Below, one piece after another: positions 1-8,600 of a DNA stretch of 53,939 nt; positions within the stretch are counted from its first letter, which is position 1, and every line of letters begins with the position of its first letter. A program made the position numbers and the translations under genes. The notes under the pieces were generated by a model, which worked only from the letters and a program-made list of their open reading frames with translations, made no database searches and had not been told where the DNA came from. This stretch comes from Alphaproteobacteria bacterium (GTDB taxonomy: Bacteria > Pseudomonadota > Alphaproteobacteria > Rickettsiales > Midichloriaceae): NCBI GenBank assembly GCA_013288625.1, contig JABDBN010000005.1:1-53939 (forward strand). Reading direction: 5' to 3'.

Positions 1-666
1 GACATAAAAAACTATAGCTGAGACTGCGGTCATAGTGTTGACCATTTCATCATAAGAGCAATCTATTTTCTTACGTGCTTTTAACTGCTCCATAAAATTC
101 AAAAAATCTTTGATATGCTTAATAGGTTTTATAAAAGCAGGGCGGTTCCTGGCTTCAAATTGAGTAACATACCTTTCCAAATAAGTTTTAATAACCCCAT
201 AGTTATGTTGGTTAAACATATAAAAATATGCCAAGCACATTTTATCATAAGCTTGAGCAACCTCTTCATAACTTACAACTGTTCTTTGCAAAACTGCAAA
301 GTACTCGAGATTTATGTGCTGCGTTTCAGGATTAAATTGCAAGCACTGAGCAATACCACTATTTAACATAAAAGCATTTAAATACTGATTACTGCTCTCA
401 AGCTTAACTAGAGAATTGCAATAGCTAACAATGTCCGGGTTAAAACCGAATTCTTCTTTAAACCTGGCTTGCTCGAGCTGTTCTTCTGGGGAAGCGTAAA
501 CTACCTGAATAGGGAGATAAGAACCTTCCCTTTTCTTCTCTTCTTTCAAACCACCCAGAACAGAAGTAACATCCTCATGCTCGGGGAGAACTGCACAATC
601 CACACGCAATACTTCTGGTTTATCTATCTTTTTTAAACTTCTCTGTGCTTTTTCTCTCTTACGCAT
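1..666 (-). CDS. Hypothetical protein, 3' end beyond the window edge
   Basis: An open frame runs without a stop from an ATG at 666 down to base 1, giving 222 codons with the C-terminus outside the window. A good ribosome binding site, AGGTGA on the minus strand (673-678), lies six bases before the ATG, which fixes the start. The N-terminus is very basic (MRKREKAQRSLKK), followed by an acidic stretch and then a mostly helical-looking, aromatic-rich region with no membrane segment. I do not recognise the family. Because no stop is present in the window, a standard start-to-stop ORF search misses it. No function can be assigned; it could be a lineage-specific intracellular or secreted protein. 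Confidence 0.7.
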   Translation of the reverse strand, partial: MRKREKAQRSLKKIDKPEVLRVDCAVLPEHEDVTSVLGGLKEEKKREGSYLPIQVVYASPEEQLEQARFKEEFGFNPDIVSYCNSLVKLESSNQYLNAFMLNSGIAQCLQFNPETQHINLEYFAVLQRTVVSYEEVAQAYDKMCLAYFYMFNQHNYGVIKTYLERYVTQFEARNRPAFIKPIKHIKDFLNFMEQLKARKKIDCSYDEMVNTMTAVSAIVFYV

Positions 667-772
667 AGTTATTCACCTATCTAGCATTTTTATTACGCAT
701 TTCATAGTATAGTTTTCCATCAAAAGCAAATTAATAAATTTAGAAATAGTATTAGTGGAAATATAGCGCACA

Positions 773-925
773 TTGCATCACTCGCGAGGAATGCCGTTAT
801 TGCTGCGAGCACCGCTTGGGGCGAGGCAATCCAGTTATAAGGCTGATAAAAAGTTATAGTTTTGTTCAAGACTTAATACTGGATCACCACGTCGCTTACG
901 CTCCTCGTGACGACGTGGAATGCCA
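773..925. repeat. Degenerate palindromic dispersed element
   Basis: This intergenic stretch resembles the 150-bp element at 38998-39147. Both have a TGCGAGC-rich left part ending in CCAGT, then a central TATAGTTTTG followed by a similar AAG.CTTTA/AAGACTTAATACT block, then a right arm that folds on itself. Here the right arm is CCACGTCG (887-894) and CGACGTGG (911-918) around a CTTACGCTCCTCGTGA loop. The outer ends are not complementary, so this copy looks decayed. Short palindromic repeats of this style are known from Rickettsia and relatives; the kinship is inferred from sequence style. Confidence 0.6.
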
Positions 926-943
926 GTACTCAATAAGCTAGGC

Positions 944-2032
944 CTATTTACCAAGACCCATTGCTTGTTCTGCTTTGGGTTTAACAGCTTCTTGAGCATT
1001 ACTTCGTGAGTTGCAACAGAATTTGTATGCCAAAGCGCTTGCTCCAACAATAACTACAGCAACAGATGCCGCCATTCTTTCAGGTTGATTGTTTGGATCA
1101 ATTAACCAAACTGACGCAGAGTGGAGTGCAGTTGAGGCTCTCATATCATAAGCGTAAGCGTAATGCTCTAGAGACTGTGCTTGTAGGAAGCTTGCCAAAG
1201 TCGATGTTAGACCTAAAGACACCTTTGTCAGGCATTCAAAAGCCATCGCAGCCATACCAGTGTATACAATTGTACAACCTGCTTTAAGAGCTGCACCTAG
1301 AACGCCACAAACTGAGCGCTTTGTAGCAGCGGAAGGAGCTTTTTTCTCTTCTTGAAGAGGGGTAACATCAATTTTTCTGATAGCAGAACATAAGTCTTCA
1401 TCCGCTAAATCTTCTGCAGTGTCAAGACCATTGAAAGATTTTGCTAGCTCTGGACAACCCAAAGATACTCCAAGCTCTGTAATAGACTTGCTTTGTGCGT
1501 CCACTGCAAGCTTTGTAATAAAATGGTCTTTTAATATTTTTGGGAGCAAACCATCATTTGTGTGTCTTGAGATCTGGATCTGTAAAAAAGACTTAGCTAG
1601 AGAATTATTGCGTAAAAGAGTATTTGACTGAGGTCCAGAACCAAATTGAACTAGAACTTTTGCATTTTCATTCTGCAATAAAGCGCTTACGATTTTATGT
1701 AAATCATTATCGCTAACTTTATCAGCGACGCTCAAAGCAAAATTATCATAAGCATCTCTTTCCATGTAGTTTGTTGAAGTAAAGTTATCATCAGGACAAT
1801 AGCCTTGTGCTTTAAAGTTAGCGCGATCTTCTAATCGCAGTAGCTGTGTGGGGTAAGAATCACTTGAAGCTAGTAGATCGATATTCGACATAAGAGCTAA
1901 TGTTGCTGGGAATACTATATTGCGATGACGATTTTGAACTGCAGGACGTACAATAGATGCCATACCTTTTTTCGCCGCTGCTAGCATTGCTGCAACGCAA
2001 TCTCCGTCTGAAGATTTCACTGGTTGTTTCAT
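944..2032 (-). CDS. Hypothetical membrane protein (362 aa)
   Basis: The gene begins at an ATG at 2032 with an AAAGGAT ribosome binding site just upstream. The first two thirds are soluble and unrecognised, with a leucine-rich helical segment around residues 105-180 that loosely recalls short repeat proteins. The last third holds hydrophobic segments at about residues 240-290 and 320-340, followed by a basic C-terminus (KPKAEQAMGLGK). There is no signal peptide. A C-terminal pair of membrane segments on a soluble N-terminus is seen in proteins that insert into host or vacuole membranes, but nothing here proves that. It stands alone between a palindromic element and zapE. Confidence 0.6.
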   Translation of the reverse strand: MKQPVKSSDGDCVAAMLAAAKKGMASIVRPAVQNRHRNIVFPATLALMSNIDLLASSDSYPTQLLRLEDRANFKAQGYCPDDNFTSTNYMERDAYDNFALSVADKVSDNDLHKIVSALLQNENAKVLVQFGSGPQSNTLLRNNSLAKSFLQIQISRHTNDGLLPKILKDHFITKLAVDAQSKSITELGVSLGCPELAKSFNGLDTAEDLADEDLCSAIRKIDVTPLQEEKKAPSAATKRSVCGVLGAALKAGCTIVYTGMAAMAFECLTKVSLGLTSTLASFLQAQSLEHYAYAYDMRASTALHSASVWLIDPNNQPERMAASVAVVIVGASALAYKFCCNSRSNAQEAVKPKAEQAMGLGK

Positions 2033-2208
2033 AATTTATCCTTTTAATAAGTTGATTACCCGCAATGATACAATAAAAACTTGAGTTATTCTAGCAACAA
2101 ACTCATTTATATAATAAATTTAATAAATTTTTAATTTATCTCAGGAATATTAAAGTAAGCAAAAGTTTAAGTTATATAACAGTAAAGAAATATGAGGATA
2201 AGATCGTG

Positions 2209-3348
2209 CTAGTTGGCTGATGGTATTGAGAGATCTAACCCTTGGCTATTGTCCATAGAAAAGCCTAAGTACTCGGCGCTTTGCATCTCGATGAGCCGGG
2301 ATATTGTGCGTTTAAATTCAAAGGCGCATTTGCCATGCTCATAAAGCTTTTCGGCAGGCACCTCTGCAGTGCATATCAGTTTTGTGCGTGTGTTATACAT
2401 GCAATCGATAAGCGTAATAAAGCGCAGAGCTTCATTATATCTATCTTCAGACAACTTAGGGATGTTCTTGATGACTATAGTACTGAAGGTCTGGCAAAGT
2501 GCCAGATAGTCAACAGCTCCAAGCGGGATTTCACAAAGTTCACTGAATGAGAATATGGCTATATTGCCATAGCTGTGGTGGGCAGTAATCCTGCGATTAT
2601 CATCGATATTAATAACCTTTTCCCGCAGCGTTTTACTGCCGGTCAACTCATGTATTATGTGCTCTAGCTCAGCATCAGCAGCGTGGCTCAGGGGAAATAA
2701 GTAGGCCGAAGCAATTTGACTTAGTTTATCTAACCTATAGTCCCGATAGTTATTTAGATTAAAAATATCGAACTTCGCTTCGAGTAATTCTATGAAAGGG
2801 AGAAAGCGTTCGCGTTGCAAACCATCTTTAAAAAGCTCATCCGGATAGAAATTGGAAGAGAAAAAAACAAAAACGCCGCGCTCTTGCAGCGCTTTGAACA
2901 ACCTGCCCACAAGCATGGCATCTGCTATATTATTGATCTGCAATTCATCGAGATAAACCACATGGTATTTCTCGGCCAGCTCATCGGCAATCTTGATAAT
3001 AAAATCTTTCTTTTTCAATCCGGAATCATTTTGCTTTTGCTGGCTATGCAGCTCTTTATGTATGCCGATCATGAATTCGTGAAAGTGCTTGTGTAACTTC
3101 TTAGGCGTTGTCAATGCGCCAAAGAAAATATTGAGCAGCATAGACTTGCCGCGCCCCACATCACCCCAAACATACACACCAGCGTTGAGCGAGCTCGTTT
3201 TCAGCCGCAATAAACTGCTAAGCCCACCACGTTTCTTCTCTTCAATCTCAGCCCGGTATTTCTCAAGCAGGGCAACAAGTTCCACTTGCGATGGATCCGC
3301 AGAAAGATTATTTTCAGCTACAAAGTCTAGGTATATTTTCTCCAACAC
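2209..3348 (-). CDS. zapE: ZapE/AFG1-type ATPase
   Basis: Cytoplasmic P-loop ATPase of the AFG1/ZapE family (379 aa, usual length). In other bacteria ZapE acts at the division ring, and the mitochondrial relative AFG1 helps remove misassembled respiratory subunits. Visible motifs are Walker A GDVGRGKS (residues 62-69), then the family segment HFHEFMIGIHKELH, then Walker B VVYLDELQI with the DE pair, and an FFSSNFYPDELFKDGLQRER stretch containing sensor and arginine-finger residues typical of the family. The start is taken as GTG at 3348, directly behind a GAGGGA; a TTG one codon later is equally possible. It is divergent from cydA, so the 240 bp between them probably carry promoters for both directions. 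Confidence 0.92.
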   Translation of the reverse strand: MLEKIYLDFVAENNLSADPSQVELVALLEKYRAEIEEKKRGGLSSLLRLKTSSLNAGVYVWGDVGRGKSMLLNIFFGALTTPKKLHKHFHEFMIGIHKELHSQQKQNDSGLKKKDFIIKIADELAEKYHVVYLDELQINNIADAMLVGRLFKALQERGVFVFFSSNFYPDELFKDGLQRERFLPFIELLEAKFDIFNLNNYRDYRLDKLSQIASAYLFPLSHAADAELEHIIHELTGSKTLREKVINIDDNRRITAHHSYGNIAIFSFSELCEIPLGAVDYLALCQTFSTIVIKNIPKLSEDRYNEALRFITLIDCMYNTRTKLICTAEVPAEKLYEHGKCAFEFKRTISRLIEMQSAEYLGFSMDNSQGLDLSIPSAN

Positions 3349-3530
3349 TATCCCTCTATGATTCTATGCCTGTAAAAAAAGCGCATTTAGTATTGCAGTA
3401 TTGTGCCACAAATATATATTTTTCGCAATAGTTATAGCCACACACAAGGGATATTACTTTATTTTATAGCAAAATAAATTTTTATCTAAATTATATGCGA
3501 TTTGCTAATAATAAAATAGTAATTATAAAG

Positions 3531-3558
3531 TTGAAGAAAGTCAAAATCTTGCTAAAAT
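3531..3558 (+). promoter_or_regulatory. Candidate sigma-70 promoter for cydAB
   Basis: TTGAAG (3531-3536) and TAAAAT (3553-3558) are separated by 16 bp and end about 31 bp before the cydA ATG. Both hexamers are close to consensus. In such AT-rich DNA chance matches are common, so this is only a candidate. Confidence 0.35.
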
Positions 3559-3589
3559 TTAGGAATACGAATATAAGCAGCCTTGGCGC

Positions 3590-4993
3590 ATGAATTATTT
3601 AGATCCACTGATATTTGCCAGAATCCAGTTTGCTTTCACCATATCGTTTCACATTATTTTTCCGGCATTTACTATTGGGTTAGCCAGTTGGCTTGCGGTT
3701 CTAGAGGGGCTGTATCTCAAAACCAACAACCATATTTACCGGGATATCTACAAGTTCTGGGTAAAGATATTTGCCGTGAGCTTTGCTATGGGGGTGGTAT
3801 CCGGAGTGGTAATGTCCTATCAGTTCGGCACCAACTGGTCGGTTTTTTCCGACAAGGTTGGCAGCGTCATCGGCCCCTTGATGGCATTTGAAGTTTTAAC
3901 TGCATTTTTCCTTGAGGCCTCCTTCCTGGGCATCATGTTATTTGGGTGGGATAAAGTGAGCCGGAAGATGCACTTCTTCTCAACGGTAGTAGTTGCAATT
4001 GGAACTCTCATCTCGGCTTTCTGGATACTATCTGCCAATAGTTGGATGCACACACCAGCAGGCTTTAGGATTGGAGATGGCGGCATTATGTACCCGACAA
4101 ACTGGCTGGATATAATATTCAACGCCTCGTTTTTCTACCGCTTTCCCCATATGGTAGCAGCCGCCTATCTTACTACTGCTTTTGCTGTGCTTGCAGTGGG
4201 ATCATGGTATTTGCTCAAGAAGAAATTTATTGCGGAAGCCAAGGTCATGGTAGGCATGGCAGTGTTAATGATCTCTATCGTTGCCCCAATCCAGATTTTA
4301 CTTGGCGACCTTCATGGCCTGAATACTTTGGAATATCAGCCGAGAAAAGTTGCTGCCATGGAAGGCATCTGGGATAATGAAAAAGGAGCAGCTCTGCGTC
4401 TATTCGCCCTACCCGATGCCGAAAATGAAACCAATCACTACTCGATTGAGATTCCTAAGCTGAGCAGCTTGATACTCACGCATAGCTTAGATGGTGAAGT
4501 CAGGGGCTTGAAGTCGTGGCCGAAAACTGAGCGGCCTCCTGTGACCATAATATTCTTTGCTTTCAGGGTGATGGTGGGAATCGGCGTCCTCATGCTTCTT
4601 ACAGCAATAACAGCTATATTTTTATTTTGGAAAAAACAATTGTTTAGCAATCGATACTTCCAGAGGTGGTGTATTGCGATGGGACCAGCTGGCTTTATCG
4701 CTGTGCTCTCCGGCTGGTTTGTTACCGAAATTGGACGCCAGCCTTATATAGTCTATGGCCTGCTCAAAACGCGTGATGCGGTTTCCCCTATTGTCGGGCA
4801 GCAGGTGGCTTTCACCCTTACGGCCTTTATAGTCGTCTATGCTTTTGTGTTTGGCATGGGACTATATTACATCTGCCACTTAATTGCCGCAGGACCAAAG
4901 AAAGCCATAATGGAAGAGACCTTTGGCGCGCATGGTATTGAGCATACAATTTCTTTAACAAAGTCAGAGGTGAAAGCTGGTAAACATGTTTAA
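3590..4993 (+). CDS. cydA: Cytochrome bd ubiquinol oxidase subunit I
   Basis: Membrane subunit of the bd-type terminal oxidase, which takes electrons from quinol and reduces oxygen to water without pumping protons. The protein (467 aa) starts with the typical RIQFAFTISFHIIFPAFTIG helix carrying a heme-ligand histidine (His21). It also shows the GWDKVSRKMHFF loop and the EIGRQPYIVYGLLKTRDAVS signature near the C-terminus. The Q loop after GDLHGLNTLEYQPRK is short, which is the CIO (cyanide-insensitive) subtype rather than the long-loop E. coli CydA. cydB begins before this gene ends (8-bp overlap), so the two are translationally coupled. Confidence 0.96.
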   Translation: MNYLDPLIFARIQFAFTISFHIIFPAFTIGLASWLAVLEGLYLKTNNHIYRDIYKFWVKIFAVSFAMGVVSGVVMSYQFGTNWSVFSDKVGSVIGPLMAFEVLTAFFLEASFLGIMLFGWDKVSRKMHFFSTVVVAIGTLISAFWILSANSWMHTPAGFRIGDGGIMYPTNWLDIIFNASFFYRFPHMVAAAYLTTAFAVLAVGSWYLLKKKFIAEAKVMVGMAVLMISIVAPIQILLGDLHGLNTLEYQPRKVAAMEGIWDNEKGAALRLFALPDAENETNHYSIEIPKLSSLILTHSLDGEVRGLKSWPKTERPPVTIIFFAFRVMVGIGVLMLLTAITAIFLFWKKQLFSNRYFQRWCIAMGPAGFIAVLSGWFVTEIGRQPYIVYGLLKTRDAVSPIVGQQVAFTLTAFIVVYAFVFGMGLYYICHLIAAGPKKAIMEETFGAHGIEHTISLTKSEVKAGKHV

Positions 4994-6008
4994 CTTAGCA
5001 CCATATATAGATTTGCCATTGATGTGGGGAGGCATAATAGCCTTCGCAGTATTCTTATACGTTTTGCTTGATGGATTTGACTTAGGCATTGGCATTTTGT
5101 TTCCCTTCGCGCCGACTGAAGAGTGCCGGGATAAAATGATGAACACAATCGCGCCGTTTTGGGACGGCAATGAAACCTGGCTGGTTTTAGGCGGCGGAGG
5201 ACTTATGGTATCTTTCCCGCTCGCCTATTCGATAATCCTGCCCGCCCTTTACTTACCTGTAATGTTTATGCTCATAGGCCTGATATTCAGGGGAATTGCA
5301 TTTGAGTTTCGATTTAAGGCTCACAATGAAACCAAGCGACTCTGGGATTATGTTTTTCACTTCGGATCGATTTTAGCGACCTTTTCTCAGGGCATAATTC
5401 TAGGCTCTTTTATTCAAGGATTTAAAGTTACCGAGCGAGCCTTTTCCGGTGGTGTTTTCGATTGGCTTACCCCATTTTCAATGACAGTTGGGGTAGCCCT
5501 GCTGTCGGGTTATGTACTGCTTGGTTCAACCTGGCTGATTATGAAAACCGAGGGTGAAGTATATAACTGGGCTCGTAGAATTGGTCTATATATAATATTT
5601 TATGTAGTTGTGTTTATGGGCATTGTGAGCCTCTGGGTTCCTTTTTTAAGCGACTACATTATGAATCGATGGTTTACCTGGCCAAATTTTATATACCTGG
5701 CACCAATTCCGATGATTTCGTTGCTGGCAATATTGCTTCTCGTTTATAATCTCATGAATAGAAATGGCGATCATAAGCCATTTGTTTATACTGTCAGTTT
5801 ATTTGTACTTTGTTATCTCGGATTGGCGATAAGCTCATGGCCGTGGATTGTTCCCCACACTTTCACCATATGGGAAGCTGCTGCTGCACCTGAGAGCCTT
5901 TCACTGAGCCTGGTTGGCGCAGCAGTCATGCTGCCAGTAATTTTATTTTATTCAGGATATTCCTATTATGTATTCCGTGGCAAAGTCGGCAGCAAAGGCA
6001 TGTATTAA
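4986..6008 (+). CDS. cydB: Cytochrome bd ubiquinol oxidase subunit II
   Basis: Second membrane subunit of the bd oxidase (340 aa), structurally needed to hold the hemes in CydA. The family signature LLDGFDLGIGILFPF lies at the first membrane helix, followed by DGNETWLVLGGGGL, both characteristic of CydB. About eight hydrophobic helices can be counted. It overlaps the end of cydA by 8 bp and is itself overlapped by a small downstream gene, so the three form one operon. No cydCD assembly transporter is next to it. Confidence 0.96.
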   Translation: MFNLAPYIDLPLMWGGIIAFAVFLYVLLDGFDLGIGILFPFAPTEECRDKMMNTIAPFWDGNETWLVLGGGGLMVSFPLAYSIILPALYLPVMFMLIGLIFRGIAFEFRFKAHNETKRLWDYVFHFGSILATFSQGIILGSFIQGFKVTERAFSGGVFDWLTPFSMTVGVALLSGYVLLGSTWLIMKTEGEVYNWARRIGLYIIFYVVVFMGIVSLWVPFLSDYIMNRWFTWPNFIYLAPIPMISLLAILLLVYNLMNRNGDHKPFVYTVSLFVLCYLGLAISSWPWIVPHTFTIWEAAAAPESLSLSLVGAAVMLPVILFYSGYSYYVFRGKVGSKGMY

Positions 6009-6147
6009 CACTTGGCAAACCTACTTCAAGGGTTTAACAACAAAGCAGCGCCAGTGGATCTGGTTTATCGCACTTTGGCTTTGTGGTTTAATCACCATAT
6101 TTGCAGTATCAAAATTACTTAAAGTTATAATTCTAATTTTGCCATAA
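5968..6147 (+). CDS. Small DUF2474-like protein of the bd oxidase operon (59 aa)
   Basis: A 59-codon frame overlaps the last 41 bp of cydB in another frame and ends with TAA at 6145-6147. The protein has a basic N-terminal stretch, then TTKQRQWIWFIALWLCGL leading into a single hydrophobic helix. This matches the pattern of DUF2474 proteins (K/R-rich, Q-R-x-x-W-F, then one TM helix), which are known to sit directly behind cydB in CIO-type operons. The ATG at 5968 is used here; a GTG at 5974 or later starts would give a protein nearer the usual size of about 40 aa. A role as small accessory subunit is inferred from family context. Confidence 0.65.
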   Translation: MYSVAKSAAKACINTWQTYFKGLTTKQRQWIWFIALWLCGLITIFAVSKLLKVIILILP

Positions 6148-6160
6148 AGAATCCAAGTAA

Positions 6161-7135
6161 CTAAAACTCATCATGCTCAGCGGGCTTATGCTGCTCTATA
6201 TATGCGTCGAAGGCCGGTTCAACTACTTCATTATAATAACTATATAAAGGTTCCAATAGCTTAGTTGCTAATGGATCTTGAGAACCCAAATCAGAAAATA
6301 AATGCGTTATAGCCTCTGCTTCTATAGCTGGATCTTGAATAAAGGCCTGCATACAATGATAAACACCATTAAGAACATCAGAATACTCACATTTGATAAT
6401 ACCATTAGCAGTAGACACTTTATTTATGAAAGTAGCATACGAGTTGAGTAGCGAGGACAATTCCTTATCGTCATCTATGTTGCTACTGTAATTTGGCTTT
6501 ATCTGAATATCTTTAGTCTTTAAACAGCTATTGAAATTAGCATTAATAACTTTGAGAAACTGATTCATGTTGTTAAAAGTCTTTGCCAAAGCCGTTTTAT
6601 ATAAAGCTCTTTCATTTTCATCATTATAAGGCAGTGTCTGACATTGAAAAACTCCATCAAGAACAGCATGAAGGTATTCATGAACTACATGATTTTTTGT
6701 TAGATGCTCTTTATGCAAAGTTATAGTTTGACCTAGGCTCGAGTAAGTACCAGCCGCATTAGAGTATTCACCACTATCAGCTTGATCAATTATGCTTAAA
6801 GCTAGACCATTTTGAGAATATACAGAAGCCGTCTCTAGAATTTTCTTTTCTACTTTTGTGCCATCCTTCAATACTTCCATAAGAATTTTTATTAATTCTA
6901 CTTCATATGGAGCAAAAGTAGAGCCTGATGACTTTTTATCTAATGCACTTATTAAACTCTTAATTGGCGACTTGTAAGCCAAATGCGGTCCATTAGCGTG
7001 TTTACTTACTTCTGATCTGACTTCCACAGTTAGTTGCTTCAAATCTTCGATTTCTTTCACGTCATCTGCTGACTCATGAGCATTCCCTAATAGCTTTCCT
7101 ACTTTATTATATCCTAATTGACATTTTTTCTTCAT
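6161..7135 (-). CDS. Putative HEXXH zinc-metalloprotease-like protein (324 aa)
   Basis: I do not recognise the full-length family. The centre carries NHVVHEYLHAVLDG, a hydrophobic-flanked HEXXH (HEYLH, residues 152-156), the zinc-binding and catalytic motif of gluzincin/zincin peptidases. It is preceded by a strand-like GQTITLHKEHL segment. A downstream acidic third ligand is possible in the following helices (for example NDENERALYKT) but cannot be assigned by eye. No signal peptide or membrane helix is seen, so export would need a specialised system. The gene converges with the cyd operon (13-bp gap). A second, dissimilar HEXXH protein sits at 22511-23320. Effector or peptidase function is inference. 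Confidence 0.6.
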   Translation of the reverse strand: MKKKCQLGYNKVGKLLGNAHESADDVKEIEDLKQLTVEVRSEVSKHANGPHLAYKSPIKSLISALDKKSSGSTFAPYEVELIKILMEVLKDGTKVEKKILETASVYSQNGLALSIIDQADSGEYSNAAGTYSSLGQTITLHKEHLTKNHVVHEYLHAVLDGVFQCQTLPYNDENERALYKTALAKTFNNMNQFLKVINANFNSCLKTKDIQIKPNYSSNIDDDKELSSLLNSYATFINKVSTANGIIKCEYSDVLNGVYHCMQAFIQDPAIEAEAITHLFSDLGSQDPLATKLLEPLYSYYNEVVEPAFDAYIEQHKPAEHDEF

Positions 7136-7388
7136 TTTATACCACTAAATTTACCTTTAAGTAGCATATTCTAAATCATTTATACAAAATCAGCAATCAA
7201 TATTTTGCATTCATTTCAGGGTTTGGTATATTAGTTTAATATAACGACTTGCATACACATTTGGGTATTTGTGGATACAATCGGGTATTTCATACTGAGG
7301 ACTATAACAAAAACAATAATAAATAATAATTGGCATTGCTGGGCAGTACTCCGCTGTGCTACAATGGAAGCTCATCACAAGTTCTTAT

Positions 7389-8600
7389 ATGCAAAAACAA
7401 ACCGCCAGTATCATGATGTTGATCAGTGTCTTCCTGATGTGTGGTCTGGGTGGGGTTGAGGTTGACTTGTTTATACCAGGGTTTCCTGAAATACAGCGGG
7501 ACTTTTCATTGTCCCCATTCGGCGTTGAAATGCTGCTCTCTGCTAACTTCATTGGGTATTGCGTGAGTTGCTTTTTAGTTGGCGCACTTTCCGATATCTT
7601 TGGCCGCAAACCGATTATCGTGTTAGGTCTTGTCGTCTTCATCATCGGCAGCATTCTATGTGTATTCGCGCCATTTTATAGCCTTCTAGTTGCAGGTCGG
7701 GCATTGCAAGGAATTGGGGTTGCAGCACCCGCAACTCTATCTTTTCTTATAGTTGCTGACCTTTATTCCGTAAAGAAAACTCAGTACATTCTGGGTATTA
7801 TGAACGGGATCATCACTATAGCCATGACTGCCGCTCCGGTTATCGGCTGCTATCTTTCTATGTATTATCACTGGCAGGGCAATTTCATCGCCTTATTGCT
7901 ATTGGGGATTGCCTGCTTGATTATGGCTGCGTTGTATTTGCCCCAGCATAAAGCTACTGAAAAAAGAGAAGTATTTTCATTTAGGGACTTCATTCCTCTT
8001 TTTCAAAATAAAGAATTAGTGGTCCTTATGATAGCGCTGGTTTTTATCTGCGCGGCATATTGGGTATTTATAGGACTCGCACCTGTGCTTTATATGGAAG
8101 ACTTAGGCGTATCCTTAAAGGACTTTGGCTATTACCAAGGCTCTTTAGCCATGACTTTTGGGGTTATCAGCTTTATGGCTGGCAGAATTATAGATCGATA
8201 TGGACAGCAGCTTTCTCTCAATGTGTCCCTATTTCTGTGTGTTGCGGGCTCTTTAATGCTAGCGGTCCTTACTATAAACAATTGTGATGACCCTTTAAGC
8301 ATTACCTTAGCTATGCTGGTTTTCAGTGCTGGAGTCGTTATGCCAATTACTATTTTATACCCAATGACTTTAGCTATATTTCCAGAAGCTAAGGGACGCG
8401 TTACCGCCATATGGCAATCTTCGCGCCTCATCATGACTTCCATTGGCTTACAAACAGCTGGCTATTTTTATAATGGTACCTTCCAAATAATCGGCATCAT
8501 TATTCTCAGTTGTTTTGTTGTCGCCTTTACAGCGCTTGCGATTATCCTGGTTAATAAAACCAGGTATGGTCTCGCGACCGCAGAAGAAGCTACTAATTAA
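7389..8600 (+). CDS. Bcr/CflA-type MFS drug exporter
   Basis: Twelve-helix inner-membrane major facilitator protein (403 aa from this start). The loop between helices 2 and 3 has GALSDIFGRKP, the MFS motif A in Bcr/CflA form, and the helix 4 region shows RALQGIGVAAPATLS, the DHA1 drug:H+ antiporter signature. The frame extends upstream to a GTG at 7356, but the ATG at 7389 (MQKQTASIMMLIS) puts the first helix in the usual place, so it is preferred. It converges on the PAP2-like gene with overlapping stop codons. Likely substrates (bicyclomycin-like drugs, other toxic compounds) are known for the family only. Confidence 0.88.
   Translation: MQKQTASIMMLISVFLMCGLGGVEVDLFIPGFPEIQRDFSLSPFGVEMLLSANFIGYCVSCFLVGALSDIFGRKPIIVLGLVVFIIGSILCVFAPFYSLLVAGRALQGIGVAAPATLSFLIVADLYSVKKTQYILGIMNGIITIAMTAAPVIGCYLSMYYHWQGNFIALLLLGIACLIMAALYLPQHKATEKREVFSFRDFIPLFQNKELVVLMIALVFICAAYWVFIGLAPVLYMEDLGVSLKDFGYYQGSLAMTFGVISFMAGRIIDRYGQQLSLNVSLFLCVAGSLMLAVLTINNCDDPLSITLAMLVFSAGVVMPITILYPMTLAIFPEAKGRVTAIWQSSRLIMTSIGLQTAGYFYNGTFQIIGIIILSCFVVAFTALAIILVNKTRYGLATAEEATN

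Noticed and set aside
115..366. Plus-strand ORF of 83 codons at the left edge
   Set aside because: It lies antisense to the minus-strand gene that begins at 666 with a clear ribosome binding site; its translation shows no domain pattern.
835..1050. Minus-strand ORF of 71 codons
   Set aside because: It runs through the palindromic element and the 3' end of the 362-aa gene in another frame, with no ribosome binding site.
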